Part shown: positions 46,560 through 55,485 of the stretch, piece by piece | How positions within the stretch are numbered: position 1 is the first letter of the stretch | Layout: every line of letters begins with the position of its first letter | NCBI GenBank assembly: GCA_002346535.1 | Contig: DDZZ01000038.1 | Coordinates: 221,629-285,628, forward strand | Length of the DNA: 64,000 nt | Direction: 5' to 3' | Source of the DNA: Opitutales bacterium UBA2995 | Lineage (GTDB): Bacteria; Verrucomicrobiota; Verrucomicrobiia; Opitutales; UBA2995 | Notes under the pieces: model-generated | The model's database searches: none | Seen by the model: only the letters and a program-made list of their open reading frames with translations | What the model was told of the DNA's origin: nothing | Translations under genes and position numbers: made by a program

Positions 46560-46987
46560 ACCAAAAACATCTTTGGGAATTTTGGTGTATTAAAGAACAT
46601 TCCAGTTTGATTTGAATATTTTGGCATTTGAGCCATTTATTTGGGAATGAAACTCCTACCCATCATTTGGACAGTCCCCGGGATCCTCCTCACTATCACA
46701 GAGTTTGCTGTTGGTAGAATGGTTGTATTCTTTTGCGGCGTCTCGGCCCTTGTTTAGACAACGCAATGTTTGCCGGGCTACCGACCAGAAGCGCGATAGC
46801 CAACGTGTTCGAAACATGGCAAAGAGCTTGGCCCGTTAAATGTTTTTCGCAATAGCAAGTTTATTTGAAGAGTTGATTCGTTTTTGAATTGCCAAAAACA
46901 TGAACGAATAACCTTAATCAAGGTTTTTCCACGGTCCCTCATAAAAATCCAAGGGACTCAGTTTTAACTCCGTTTTTCTCAATAATC
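46560..46987 (+). other. Intergenic stretch with a short membrane-protein fragment
   Basis: At 46647-46757 a 36-codon frame encodes KLLPIIWTVPGILLTITEFA followed by VGRMVVFFCGVSALV, resembling the first helices of NfeD/YbbK-type proteins (IWxxxGxxLxxxE). It ends in a stop; the rest of such a protein is not found in frame. It is probably a remnant. Nothing else recognised. Confidence 0.35.
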
Positions 46988-48031
46988 ATGTCACGTAAAG
47001 TCACTTTATTCACTGGACAATGGGCGGATCTGCCTTTGGAAAAATTGGCTCCGAAAGCAAAAGCTATGGGCTACGATGGTCTCGAACTCGCTTGCTGGGG
47101 CGACCACTTCGATGTGCGCCAGGCTAACAGAAGCAAGCGGTATCTCAAGGAGAAGTGGGAACTGCTGAGCGACAACGGACTCACTTGCTTTTCTATTTCC
47201 ACACATCTTGTTGGCCAGGCGGTCTGTGACCTGATTGACGAACGCCACAAAGCCATTCTTCCTGATTATGTGTGGGGAGACGGGAAGCCGGCTGGCGTAA
47301 AAAGACGCGCGGCTCGCGACGTGATCGCAGCTGGAAAAGCCTGCCGGAAATTCATGGACCTGAAACCCCGGCGCAAAAGGAAAGATGCCTTCCCAGCAGT
47401 GGTGAATGGTTTTACGGGTTCGAGTATCTGGCACCTGCTCTACGCCTTTCCACCAACTAGCCAGGATATGTATGAAAAAGGCTTCCAGGATTTTGCTAAA
47501 CGCTGGACTCCCATCCTCGATGCCTTCGACGCCGTAAACGTCAACTTTGCCCTGGAAGTCCACCCTACCGAAATCGCCTTTGACATTGCATCTGCAGCCA
47601 GAGCCATTGATGCCGTAGGCGGCCACAAACGGTTCGGCTTTAACTACGATCCATCACACCTGGGCTACCAGGGCGTGGATTACGTCAAATTCATCCGGGA
47701 TTTCTCGGACCGTATCTACCACGTTCACATGAAGGACGTCTGGTGGGGACACGGTGACGGCAGTGTGGGAGTATTTGGAGGCCATACAGACTTCACCGAT
47801 CCTCGCCGCTACTGGGATTTCCGATCGCTGGGTCATGGAGATATCAATTTTGAAGAGATCATTGTTGCACTAAATGACATCGGCTACGCCGGACCACTTT
47901 CTGTTGAATGGGAAGATGGGCGCATGGACCGCTTTCATGGAGCCGAAGAAGCGGCGGACTTTGTAAAAGCAGTCGACTTTAAGCCCAATGCCATGGCGTT
48001 TGATGCGGTTTTCGATAAGTCCAATCAATAG
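46988..48031 (+). CDS. Sugar phosphate isomerase/epimerase (xylose isomerase-like TIM barrel)
   Basis: AP-endonuclease-2 superfamily TIM barrel of 347 residues. Metal-binding residues are suggested by NFALEVHPTE (Glu, His), NYDPSHLGYQG (Asp, His), YHVHMKDV (His) and VEWEDG (Glu). Such proteins isomerise or epimerise keto-sugars and inositol derivatives. The Gfo/Idh/MocA oxidoreductase 48209 follows, a common pairing in Verrucomicrobiota and Planctomycetota that points to oxidative sugar or polyol breakdown. The substrate cannot be deduced. Confidence 0.88.
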   Translation: MSRKVTLFTGQWADLPLEKLAPKAKAMGYDGLELACWGDHFDVRQANRSKRYLKEKWELLSDNGLTCFSISTHLVGQAVCDLIDERHKAILPDYVWGDGKPAGVKRRAARDVIAAGKACRKFMDLKPRRKRKDAFPAVVNGFTGSSIWHLLYAFPPTSQDMYEKGFQDFAKRWTPILDAFDAVNVNFALEVHPTEIAFDIASAARAIDAVGGHKRFGFNYDPSHLGYQGVDYVKFIRDFSDRIYHVHMKDVWWGHGDGSVGVFGGHTDFTDPRRYWDFRSLGHGDINFEEIIVALNDIGYAGPLSVEWEDGRMDRFHGAEEAADFVKAVDFKPNAMAFDAVFDKSNQ

Positions 48032-48060
48032 GATTCGTTCTCATAGCACCTTCGTAAAGT

Positions 48061-48192
48061 ATGAGTATTAATGTAGGAGTCATAGGCGCTGGTGGAATGG
48101 CGCAATATCACATTGTCGGCTTTCGCCAGGCTGGAGCCGAAGTAGTCGCAATCGGCGAATACCGGAAGGCCGATGGAATGCTAAACCTTTAA
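48061..48192 (+). pseudogene. 43-codon fragment of a Gfo/Idh/MocA oxidoreductase
   Basis: From ATG 48061 to TAA 48190-48192 the frame encodes MSINVGVIGAGGMAQYHIVG and FRQAGAEVVAIGEYRK, the first Rossmann beta-alpha-beta with GxGGMAxxH of the Gfo/Idh family, then stops. It lies between the isomerase and a complete Gfo/Idh gene, so it looks like the truncated start of a former second oxidoreductase. Confidence 0.65.
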
Positions 48193-48208
48193 CCGCAATT
48201 AGCTTATC

Positions 48209-49369
48209 ATGAATAGAAAACTAAGAATGGGTATGGTCGGAGGGGGCCGCGGCGCTTTCATCGGAGCCGTACACCAGATGGCCGCCAACCTGGACGGAAA
48301 AATCGAACTTATCGCAGGATGTTTTTCATCAAACCCAAGAATCTCCAAACTCTCGGGCAAGGACTTTTTTCTCGATCCAAAGCGCGTTTATTCCTCTTAC
48401 GAAGAGATGGCAAAAAAAGAAGCAGCCCTTCCTGCTGATGACCGGATCGATTTTGTAAGCATCGTGGTGAGGAACAACATGCACGCGCCCGTAGCTAAAG
48501 CCTTTCTCAAAGCGGGCATCAATGTCATTTGCGATAAACCGCTGGCTTACAGTTTGAAAGAAGGTAAAGAGCTTCGAAGGATTGTTCAGAAGTCCGGAAA
48601 AGTCTTTGCGCTTACTCACAACTACACCGGCTACCCCATGGTTAAAGAAGCCCGGGAATTTGTGAAAAAAGGAAAACTGGGCCGTATCCTCAAAGTCGTA
48701 GCCGAGTACCCACAAGGCTACGCCGTAGGTGATGTGGACCCCAAAGGGCCAACCCAGATTAATTCCTGGAGAGTCGATCCCAAGATCGCAGGAGTATCCA
48801 ATTGCATGGCCGATATCGGGACCCATGCCGAAAACCTCGGCCGTTATATCACCGGATTGGAAATCAACGAACTCTGTGCGGAAATTACTGCATTTATCCC
48901 CGGCCGCGAATTGGACGACGACGGCAACGTACTCATCCGTTACAAAGGCGGAGCTAAAGGAATCTTGTACGCATCCCAAATTTCCAATGGCGATGAGAAC
49001 AACTTAACCATTCGCATTTACGGAACCAAAGCATCGCTGGAGTGGCACCAAGAAGATCCGAACGAGCTGATCGTAAAATACGCCGACAAACCCCGGCAAA
49101 TTCTGAGGCGAGGAAACATGTACCTCGGCAAGGCTGCCCAAAACAATTCACGGACACCCTTTGCCCATCCAGAGGGATTCATTGAAGCCTTCGCTAATGT
49201 CTATCTAAGTGCCGCCGAAGCCATCGCCGACGAAGTCAGTGGCAAGAAGCTGAAAAAGAGTTACGATTTCCCAAGTATCGATGATGGTGTCATTGGAATG
49301 GCCTTCATCGAAACCGTCGTAAAATCAGGAAAGTCAAAATCCAAGTGGACTAAGTTTCCGAAGGTTTAA
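48209..49369 (+). CDS. Gfo/Idh/MocA family oxidoreductase
   Basis: NAD(P)-dependent sugar or polyol dehydrogenase of 386 residues. MGMVGGGRGAFIGAVHQMAA is the dinucleotide site, ICDKPLAYSLKEG carries the family KP motif (catalytic Lys) and GTHAENLGRYITG the His-containing active-site helix. It follows the TIM-barrel isomerase and the truncated paralogue on the same strand, likely one operon for oxidation and isomerisation of a sugar. The specific substrate is unknown. Confidence 0.9.
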   Translation: MNRKLRMGMVGGGRGAFIGAVHQMAANLDGKIELIAGCFSSNPRISKLSGKDFFLDPKRVYSSYEEMAKKEAALPADDRIDFVSIVVRNNMHAPVAKAFLKAGINVICDKPLAYSLKEGKELRRIVQKSGKVFALTHNYTGYPMVKEAREFVKKGKLGRILKVVAEYPQGYAVGDVDPKGPTQINSWRVDPKIAGVSNCMADIGTHAENLGRYITGLEINELCAEITAFIPGRELDDDGNVLIRYKGGAKGILYASQISNGDENNLTIRIYGTKASLEWHQEDPNELIVKYADKPRQILRRGNMYLGKAAQNNSRTPFAHPEGFIEAFANVYLSAAEAIADEVSGKKLKKSYDFPSIDDGVIGMAFIETVVKSGKSKSKWTKFPKV

Positions 49370-50161
49370 CTTAGATGAGTTAGCCGGGTAAAACTAAAAT
49401 CCGGAGCCTAATCCTTTTTCGACGCAAAAGCCGAATAATCGTGGCCAAAATATTTGAAGGCCAGTTATCATAGAGAGTGATGAAAACATATGTGTATCCA
49501 TTTTCATTCGCTCTTTGAGCACTCATATGCGTAGCCTTATTAAACTTTGCAGCAATACTTCTCATTAAATAATCTTAAGAAAGAGCCTTGGATCAATATT
49601 TGAAACTCTAGTTGCTCTGTGGATGACCTTTTGTAGTTACAAACTGTATATTCTAATTAGGAAGGAGTAAATAAATTAGTCCGAAAGGATCGGGCCTGAT
49701 TTCCTTTAAAACGTGCACAAGAAATTATATTATAGAATTCTCTGTTTATTTCCTTTGTGACAGAAATGCATTAAGTGGGGGAAAACTGCGATTCGCTTTA
49801 CGTTAGAGGAAAGTGGATCTCAAAAAACGATATCTGAATTATCTGAAATTTACTGAATAGATGATCCCTAGAAGCATACAATCGGGCTAAATCATCTAAT
49901 AGTTTCGATAACAGATCGTAAGGAGGATTTTTGCATGAAATTGAAAGACTATCATTTGAATTGTACGATTTCATCACACATGGGGAAATTAATGATATCC
50001 AAATGACCTCCATTTTGGGGCACTATATTCCACAGAAACCAATTCAAAAAATGAAGGCCTTCAAGGGCGGGTTTTTAGAGAAGGAGAAGTGGCTTGGAAA
50101 AGTGAGAAAAGCTGAAGTGGCGAGTTCAGGAGAGATCGGATCAAAAATAAACCTTAGGGCC
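49370..50161. other. Gene-poor A/T-rich stretch
   Basis: No gene is supported in these 792 bp. Short frames exist (for example 49380-49565 minus, 49931-50365 plus running into xseA), but none has a recognisable motif. The composition is more A/T-rich than its neighbours, with tracts such as TTATATTATAGAATT at 49724. It may hold decayed DNA of unknown origin. Confidence 0.5.
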
Positions 50162-51514
50162 TTACTCACCCAACAACGGCACTTCCCCATCCTTAAATTC
50201 AGCGGTTACTTTGTCACCGGATTGAATGGATTCTTTGGAGGTGATGGGGCGGCCAACCTCGTCCCGGACAATAGCGAATCCGCGATTGAGGACGGATTTA
50301 GGACTCAGGCTGCGGAGTATAGATTCCGCTCTGAAGAGGCGGTTTCGTTTATCGGCAAATTCTGAGTTCATTCCGGTATCCAAAAGATGGCCAGCCATGT
50401 GGATCTTTTCCTTGAAGTTCAAAATTTTGTTGAAGGGATCGAGCTTGAGGATACTGAGCATACGACTGGATAACTGGTGGTGGCGCTCGAAAAATCCTTT
50501 ATCCATCAGTGAACACAAACGGCCGGCCAGGTCATCCAGGCGTTGCTGGGCCGATTCAACCCTGCTGAAAGGTGAATGAACCTGAAGACGGTGATTCAAT
50601 TGCTCTAAAGCGCTGGACCGCGTATCGAGGCCTTCCCGTACCCAGTAGGGCAGATTAACGGACAATACCTCGAACCGTTTGACCAACTCCAGATACCGGC
50701 TGCTGATAATCTCAGCCGCGGTAGATGGTGTCTCGGCCCGCAGGTCGGCGACAAAGTCGCTCAGGGTAAAATCAATTTCATGGCCGACCGCTGAAATAAC
50801 CGGGATGGCGGAACGATGAATAGCCCGCGCCACTAATTCTTCATTAAAAGACCACAGATCTTCAACACTGCCTCCGCCTCGACAGACTACGAGAAGTTCG
50901 AGACCAGAAAGCTTTTGAGCGTAATCAATTGTTTCGGCGATTTCGGCAGCGGCACCTTCTCCCTGAACTTTTGTGGGCAGCACCAATAAATACCCAACCC
51001 ACTCCCTCCGCTTGAGAATGCGAATAAAATCCTGAACCGCCGCGCCTTGAGGTGAAGTCACTACCCCGATGGTTCTTGGAAACTCGGGGATAGAGAGCTT
51101 GCTTTCATCATCAAACAGTCCCTCCTCAGCCAGCCGGGCTTTGAGTCGTTCAAACTGCTGTTGCAGACGCCCCAGTCCATCCATGACTACAAGCCGGACA
51201 ATCAACTGATAATTTCCGCGTGGTTCGTAAACGCTGGCTTGGCCGAAAACGACCACCCGCATGCCGTCCTCAATTTCAACGTCTTGTTTAACGGCATCGT
51301 TCCGGAAGAGGACTGCAGAAACCTGACCCCCGGCATCTTTCAAAGAGAAATAGATATGGCCGCTGCTCTGGTGGCGGAGATTTGAGATTTCGCCTCGTAC
51401 CCAGGCACCTCCGATCTCCCTTTCCAGCAGGTACTTGACCCGCTGATTAAACTCGGAAACGGACTCAATCTCCTGGGCCGGAGGTATCAATAGGTCCTGA
51501 TTTGGATTCAGCAT
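50162..51514 (-). CDS. xseA: Exodeoxyribonuclease VII large subunit
   Basis: Degrades single-stranded DNA as the large subunit of ExoVII. The ATG at 51514 (MLNPNQDLL) gives 450 residues; the frame continues upstream. The N-terminal OB fold shows WVRGEISNLRHQSSGHIYF; the catalytic domain has GVVTSPQGAAVQDFIRIL, VCRGGGSVEDLWSFNEE and SAVGHEIDFTLSDFVAD, followed by a coiled-coil region and the C-terminal GFAIVRDEVGR segment. Its start overlaps the 3' end of the TVP38-like gene by 50 bp. The small subunit xseB is not adjacent. Confidence 0.95.
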   Translation of the reverse strand: MLNPNQDLLIPPAQEIESVSEFNQRVKYLLEREIGGAWVRGEISNLRHQSSGHIYFSLKDAGGQVSAVLFRNDAVKQDVEIEDGMRVVVFGQASVYEPRGNYQLIVRLVVMDGLGRLQQQFERLKARLAEEGLFDDESKLSIPEFPRTIGVVTSPQGAAVQDFIRILKRREWVGYLLVLPTKVQGEGAAAEIAETIDYAQKLSGLELLVVCRGGGSVEDLWSFNEELVARAIHRSAIPVISAVGHEIDFTLSDFVADLRAETPSTAAEIISSRYLELVKRFEVLSVNLPYWVREGLDTRSSALEQLNHRLQVHSPFSRVESAQQRLDDLAGRLCSLMDKGFFERHHQLSSRMLSILKLDPFNKILNFKEKIHMAGHLLDTGMNSEFADKRNRLFRAESILRSLSPKSVLNRGFAIVRDEVGRPITSKESIQSGDKVTAEFKDGEVPLLGE

Positions 51515-52157
51515 AATGCTTTCGAAAATAAGAAAAGGCACCCAGGGCAATCACAATAATCGCTAGACCCAAGAGAGCCTTTCCCATTTCGCCGGATAAG
51601 AAAGATTCTCCAAATAAGATGATACCCACAACAAAGAAAGATTGCACCGCCATGGAAACTAAGAGGTAAGGCCAAAAAGGAACGTGGGCTAATCCGAGAA
51701 TGTAGTTTTGCACTGCAAGTGGCGCACCTGAAATCCGTACCAAAAACACCCACTTGAAGGCGTTTTCGGGAGAAGCTTTGGGAATAGAGTAGTCCCACAT
51801 GTTTACTATTTTTTCGATAACGCGATGCAAGAGTCTTGTGCTGAACCAATAAGCCATTACTAGATTTACCGCCAAGGCTGCCATGCTAAAGGGGATGGCC
51901 CAGGTGATCCCGAACCGGACACCGGCAATAATGAATAGAGGCGAAATGGGAAATCCGATCAGGGGTAGCAGAGCGACCATCAGAAAAAACAGCACCGCCG
52001 GCCAGGTGCGAATCTCATCTATCAAAGCTTCTATCCAGACCCTCACACCCTCCATTTCCAGATCCGAAAAATAAAGAGTCGCTAATGCTCCCGCTGCACC
52101 GGCCGCGAGCATGGCCAGCATCGTAACCTTTTTATTTTTCTGAAGCCAAGTCAGCAC
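51465..52157 (-). CDS. TVP38/TMEM64 family membrane protein (DedA/SNARE-associated)
   Basis: A 230-residue integral membrane protein with about five hydrophobic segments. The SNARE-associated domain motif F-x-x-I-A-G-V-R-F-G (SPLFIIAGVRFGITWAIPFS) and the second FLVRISGAPLAVQNYILGLA are typical. Such proteins are now linked to lipid scrambling or undecaprenyl-phosphate recycling in bacteria (DedA relatives). It overlaps xseA by 50 bp, so they are cotranscribed, with no obvious functional link. Confidence 0.88.
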   Translation of the reverse strand: MLTWLQKNKKVTMLAMLAAGAAGALATLYFSDLEMEGVRVWIEALIDEIRTWPAVLFFLMVALLPLIGFPISPLFIIAGVRFGITWAIPFSMAALAVNLVMAYWFSTRLLHRVIEKIVNMWDYSIPKASPENAFKWVFLVRISGAPLAVQNYILGLAHVPFWPYLLVSMAVQSFFVVGIILFGESFLSGEMGKALLGLAIIVIALGAFSYFRKHYAESKSGPIDTSGPGD

Positions 52158-52375
52158 AGGGAGAACAAATCAACGAAATTAGAGCAGGTACTAATTAGAG
52201 GACTTGGAGATAAAGGGCGCAAAGGCAATGCGATAGCTTTCAGCAGCTTTAAAAAATTAATTTTCGGTCAGTACTCCACCACCGTAATCAAGATAATTTT
52301 TGTCTCCAGCCTTGATTGCCAGAGTGCGTTTTCAATCCGGGTTCCTTCAAAGAGCATGCGAGTTTCTTCAAGAGT

Positions 52376-52507
52376 TTACTTGGCTTCGTAAATCGGATAT
52401 TTGCCAAGCGAAGTTGAACTATACCACAATTGATAAACCGCCAAATAAGCGAAGGTTAAGACGAGAACACTGGTTAAGGTAGGGACATACTTTGCTTTCA
52501 GTCTCAC
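52376..52507 (-). pseudogene. 43-codon membrane-segment frame coupled to the upstream gene
   Basis: Starts with GTG overlapping the upstream stop (GTGA, 52504-52507) and encodes a single hydrophobic segment (VPTLTSVLVLTFAYLAVYQL) before TAA at 52376-52378. Beyond the stop the same frame continues open for about 35 codons to another stop, suggesting a larger membrane protein cut by a nonsense mutation. The family is not recognised; a GT39-type start is possible. Confidence 0.35.
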
Positions 52508-53937
52508 AGACTACCTTTGTAGTGCGGAGGAAAGAACTTTATCTTTCTCAGTCCGAAAAAAGTCATTTTAAGCAAAATCCAACCGTGGCGAAACCGGGAA
52601 ATATTGGTATCCCCATAAGCCCGATCCCGATACCGCACCAAAACATCCCGAATTTTCAAATCCAGCATGGCGCTTCCAAAAAGCAGATTGAAATCTCCAA
52701 AGGGATCAAAATCTCCTAGAACCCGAATTCGTTCAAGAAGTCGCAAGTAGTCGCTTCGCAGCATCATTTTAGTCCCGCAAAGGCTATCCTTGAAATCCTG
52801 CCCCAAAACAAAACTGAGTGCTACAGCGAAAAACTTGTTTCCAAGCAGATTGAGAAAGCGCATCGCCTCTGACTCCATCGGGTATACTAGGCGGCAGCCG
52901 TTGGCAAATTCGGCTCTGCCCTCCTTGACTGCTTCATAAAACTTTGGCAAATCCTCGGGTGGTGCGGTCAAGTCGGCATCCTGAATGACCAAAACATCTC
53001 CTTCAGCGACCTCGAATCCGGCAATCTCCGCATCCCACTTTCCCTTACCTGGTTGCTGCAACATTTTGAGCTTATGTGGGCCCTCGTAGTCTGCACATTC
53101 TTTTTGAATGACATCCCAGGTATCGTCAGTGCTGTTCCCCTCTACAAAAATGATTTCTGTCTGGCGCCCCAGAACAGGAATCCGCTCCAAGGCAGCCCGG
53201 ACATTGCCGCTTTCGTTCCTGGCCGGCACCACGACGGAACAAGAGATTTCGCCGTCCAGTTCAGGCTTCACCAAAGGCCGGGCGACAATGAAATTGGAAA
53301 GGCCAAAAATACGGAAAAATGGCAGCCGAGCCAGAAAACGGTTAAAGAACCCCGTCAGCAGCGGAATCTGAAATGGATAGATTTGTTCGGTGGTCCGAGT
53401 CAAAATTTCAAAACCATTCAATTCGAGTATATTGCAGAGGTCCGTTTTACTGAGCCAGTTGCTTTCCGGTTGCTTCACAACCAGACCCAACAGTTTTCCG
53501 ATGGCAAGCAAGGGCCGGTAAACATGGTTGAGCGATAAAACATACAGGCGGGTGCGGGCGTGACAGGACTTCCTCAGATTTGCGATACATGCATGGATAT
53601 CCTGGAGGTAGCCCGGGAGGTAATCGAGAACGATAGCGTCAAACTTCTCATCCACGCCTTCCTCATGCAAATCCCCTTCGCGGAACTCGAGGGTTTTGCC
53701 GGATCGCTCCCTTTCAGCGCGTTCGAGCATTTTGGGACTGAGGTCCACACCAAGTCCTCGGGAAGGCTGAAGTGCCTCGAGCAACTCTCCTCGCCCACAG
53801 CCCCATTCAAGCACGCTGGAATCTTTAGGAATGTGGTATCGGAGTAATCCCTGGACTTGCCTGTGAAAGGTCCGCTGCACCTTACGAGGCCCAGCATCAT
53901 TTTCGGCCACCCAGTCAAAGTGGTCTCTGAAACTCAT
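52504..53937 (-). CDS. Methyltransferase and GT2 glycosyltransferase fusion
   Basis: Starts at the ATG 53937 (MSFRDHFDW), 477 residues. Residues 1-200 are a SAM-dependent methyltransferase: SSVLEWGCGRGELLEAL and GVDLSPKMLERAE are motifs I and II, with DAIVLDYLPGYLQD after. Residues 230-477 are a GT2 glycosyltransferase: CSVVVPARNESGNVRAALER, IIFVEGNSTDDTWDVI and the DxD QDADLTAPPEDL. The last 30 residues are basic and aromatic. Probably acts on a lipid-linked sugar or cell-surface glycan, but the acceptor is unknown. Both active sites look intact. Confidence 0.85.
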   Translation of the reverse strand: MSFRDHFDWVAENDAGPRKVQRTFHRQVQGLLRYHIPKDSSVLEWGCGRGELLEALQPSRGLGVDLSPKMLERAERERSGKTLEFREGDLHEEGVDEKFDAIVLDYLPGYLQDIHACIANLRKSCHARTRLYVLSLNHVYRPLLAIGKLLGLVVKQPESNWLSKTDLCNILELNGFEILTRTTEQIYPFQIPLLTGFFNRFLARLPFFRIFGLSNFIVARPLVKPELDGEISCSVVVPARNESGNVRAALERIPVLGRQTEIIFVEGNSTDDTWDVIQKECADYEGPHKLKMLQQPGKGKWDAEIAGFEVAEGDVLVIQDADLTAPPEDLPKFYEAVKEGRAEFANGCRLVYPMESEAMRFLNLLGNKFFAVALSFVLGQDFKDSLCGTKMMLRSDYLRLLERIRVLGDFDPFGDFNLLFGSAMLDLKIRDVLVRYRDRAYGDTNISRFRHGWILLKMTFFGLRKIKFFPPHYKGSL

Positions 53938-54246
53938 ATAAAAAGGATAATCGCATAATAGTGGTGGGCTTGGAGTCCGTTCAAGGACAATTCCCACTCG
54001 GGCCCATACGTTAAAAATTGATTTTCTTGAAAATTAATTCCGGAATCTATCTGATGATACGCATGATGAGTCTCCAATAAGCGGGTACGTAGGCAGTAGG
54101 CTTTTTATTCTGGATGGCCTTCACTCCAGCTTCTGGCTCGATCCGAAAGCATTTTCAGAATGACCGGTCTTCAATTTTCTCTGGCAGCTAATTGCTTCCC
54201 GAAGATGCCCGAAAACGTTCGGATTCCAGGATTCCTGCATCTAGGA
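53938..54246. other. Intergenic stretch, no gene seen
   Basis: I see no coding frame with support, no hairpin with a T-tract and no clear promoter in these 309 bp. Confidence 0.5.
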
Positions 54247-54465
54247 TCATTCAAAAGTCTGTTCCGCTTGCGCCACCTGCTCCATCCAATTGACCACCTC
54301 ATGTTCGTCTACTTCCCAGCTTTTAGGCTGATCCAATGGATTATGCCCCGCCAGCCACAGATAAAGGACTAAAACAAAAAACGCAGCGGTAATCGAAAAA
54401 ACAAGAATGGATAACCACTGCATGGAGTTACCCATTATCTCGTTCCCTTGATCATCAAAGCGCAT
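54247..54465 (-). CDS. Small single-pass membrane protein, unrecognised
   Basis: A 72-residue frame with one clear membrane helix (residues 16-40, WLSILVFSITAAFFVLVLYL) followed by a polar, acidic tail (EVDEHEVVNWMEQ). An internal ATG (MGNSMQWL) could be the start. Helix plus charged tail resembles small respiratory or regulatory membrane proteins, but no family is recognised. It is divergent from tyrA. Confidence 0.5.
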   Translation of the reverse strand: MRFDDQGNEIMGNSMQWLSILVFSITAAFFVLVLYLWLAGHNPLDQPKSWEVDEHEVVNWMEQVAQAEQTFE

Positions 54466-54587
54466 GACAAAGGTTTTACCTGAGAATAAGAGAGTCGAAA
54501 AGCAAAAGCGCAGCGAGTTTTAAAGCAGCTTTTTTATTTGAACCCCGGCGTACCTCCTCCCACTTTAAACCGAAATTTTCGTCCGGC

Positions 54588-55475
54588 ATGGCACACAAGG
54601 AGATCCAAAAAGAATCAGCTCCCTACCAAAAAGTACAGACCCTATGTGTACTAGCTCCAGGACTTTTAGGGGCGAGTGTGGCAATGGCTTGTAAAGAAAA
54701 CCGTATGGCGGAACGGGTGCATATTTGGTCGAGGCGAGCCAATAGCCGGGCAAAATTAGTTGATAAACAATGGTGCGACGAGATTTTCGACAGTCCAAAA
54801 GGTGCAGCGGCACAAGCGGACCTGATCGTTATTTGTGCCCCCGTTGATTATATAGTCCCGCTATACAAGGAGATTGGCCCCATATTGAAAACAGGTGCGA
54901 TTGTAACCGACGTTGGAAGCACCAAAAGCATTATTTGCCGGCAGGCCCAATCTATACAAGAAACTGGAGCCCATTTTATAGGTGCCCATCCAATGGCAGG
55001 ATCAGAGAAAACCGGCATGGATTGCGCCTGTGCCGACCTTTTTAAAAATCGGCCCTGCATTATAGCACCCCTGGAAGAATCCAATGAATTGGCCACCCAA
55101 CGAACGGTGCAATTCTGGAAATCCCTGGGAGCCATAACCTATATCAAAACTCCCGAAGATCATGACGAAATAGTCGCCCACGTAAGCCACCTCCCTCATT
55201 TGCTCGCATCTAGCCTTTGCAAATTCCTGGACCAAAAGCCGGAAGATTGGGGTTTGCTAAGCAGCATGGGGTTCAAAGACACCACGCGAATCGCCGCCGG
55301 AGACCCTGGATTATGGAAGGCTATCCTTGAAACAAATCACGAAGAGATACGAAGGGCGTTGTCGGAGTACCAGGACGAACTACACCGTATTCAATCTGCA
55401 CTTACAAATGGGGACTTGGCCGAACTGTTTGCTGTGTTACAACAAGGCAAACAATTCAGAGACCGGCTTGCCTGA
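54588..55475 (+). CDS. tyrA: Prephenate dehydrogenase
   Basis: NAD-dependent oxidative decarboxylation of prephenate to 4-hydroxyphenylpyruvate in tyrosine synthesis. The 295-residue protein has the Rossmann motif APGLLGASVAMA, VTDVGSTKSIIC, the active-site GAHPMAGSEKTG and the His-containing HVSHLPHLLASS. No chorismate mutase domain is fused. aroA follows 10 bp downstream and cmk overlaps that, forming an aromatic-amino-acid operon with cytidylate kinase. Confidence 0.93.
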   Translation: MAHKEIQKESAPYQKVQTLCVLAPGLLGASVAMACKENRMAERVHIWSRRANSRAKLVDKQWCDEIFDSPKGAAAQADLIVICAPVDYIVPLYKEIGPILKTGAIVTDVGSTKSIICRQAQSIQETGAHFIGAHPMAGSEKTGMDCACADLFKNRPCIIAPLEESNELATQRTVQFWKSLGAITYIKTPEDHDEIVAHVSHLPHLLASSLCKFLDQKPEDWGLLSSMGFKDTTRIAAGDPGLWKAILETNHEEIRRALSEYQDELHRIQSALTNGDLAELFAVLQQGKQFRDRLA

Positions 55476-55485
55476 TTGATTTTTC

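Noticed and set aside
49380..49565. Minus-strand 61-codon frame after the Gfo/Idh gene
   Set aside because: No recognisable motif, no start context and no neighbour to support it.
49931..50365. Plus-strand frame overlapping the xseA end
   Set aside because: Mostly antisense to xseA, and the rest shows no family signature.
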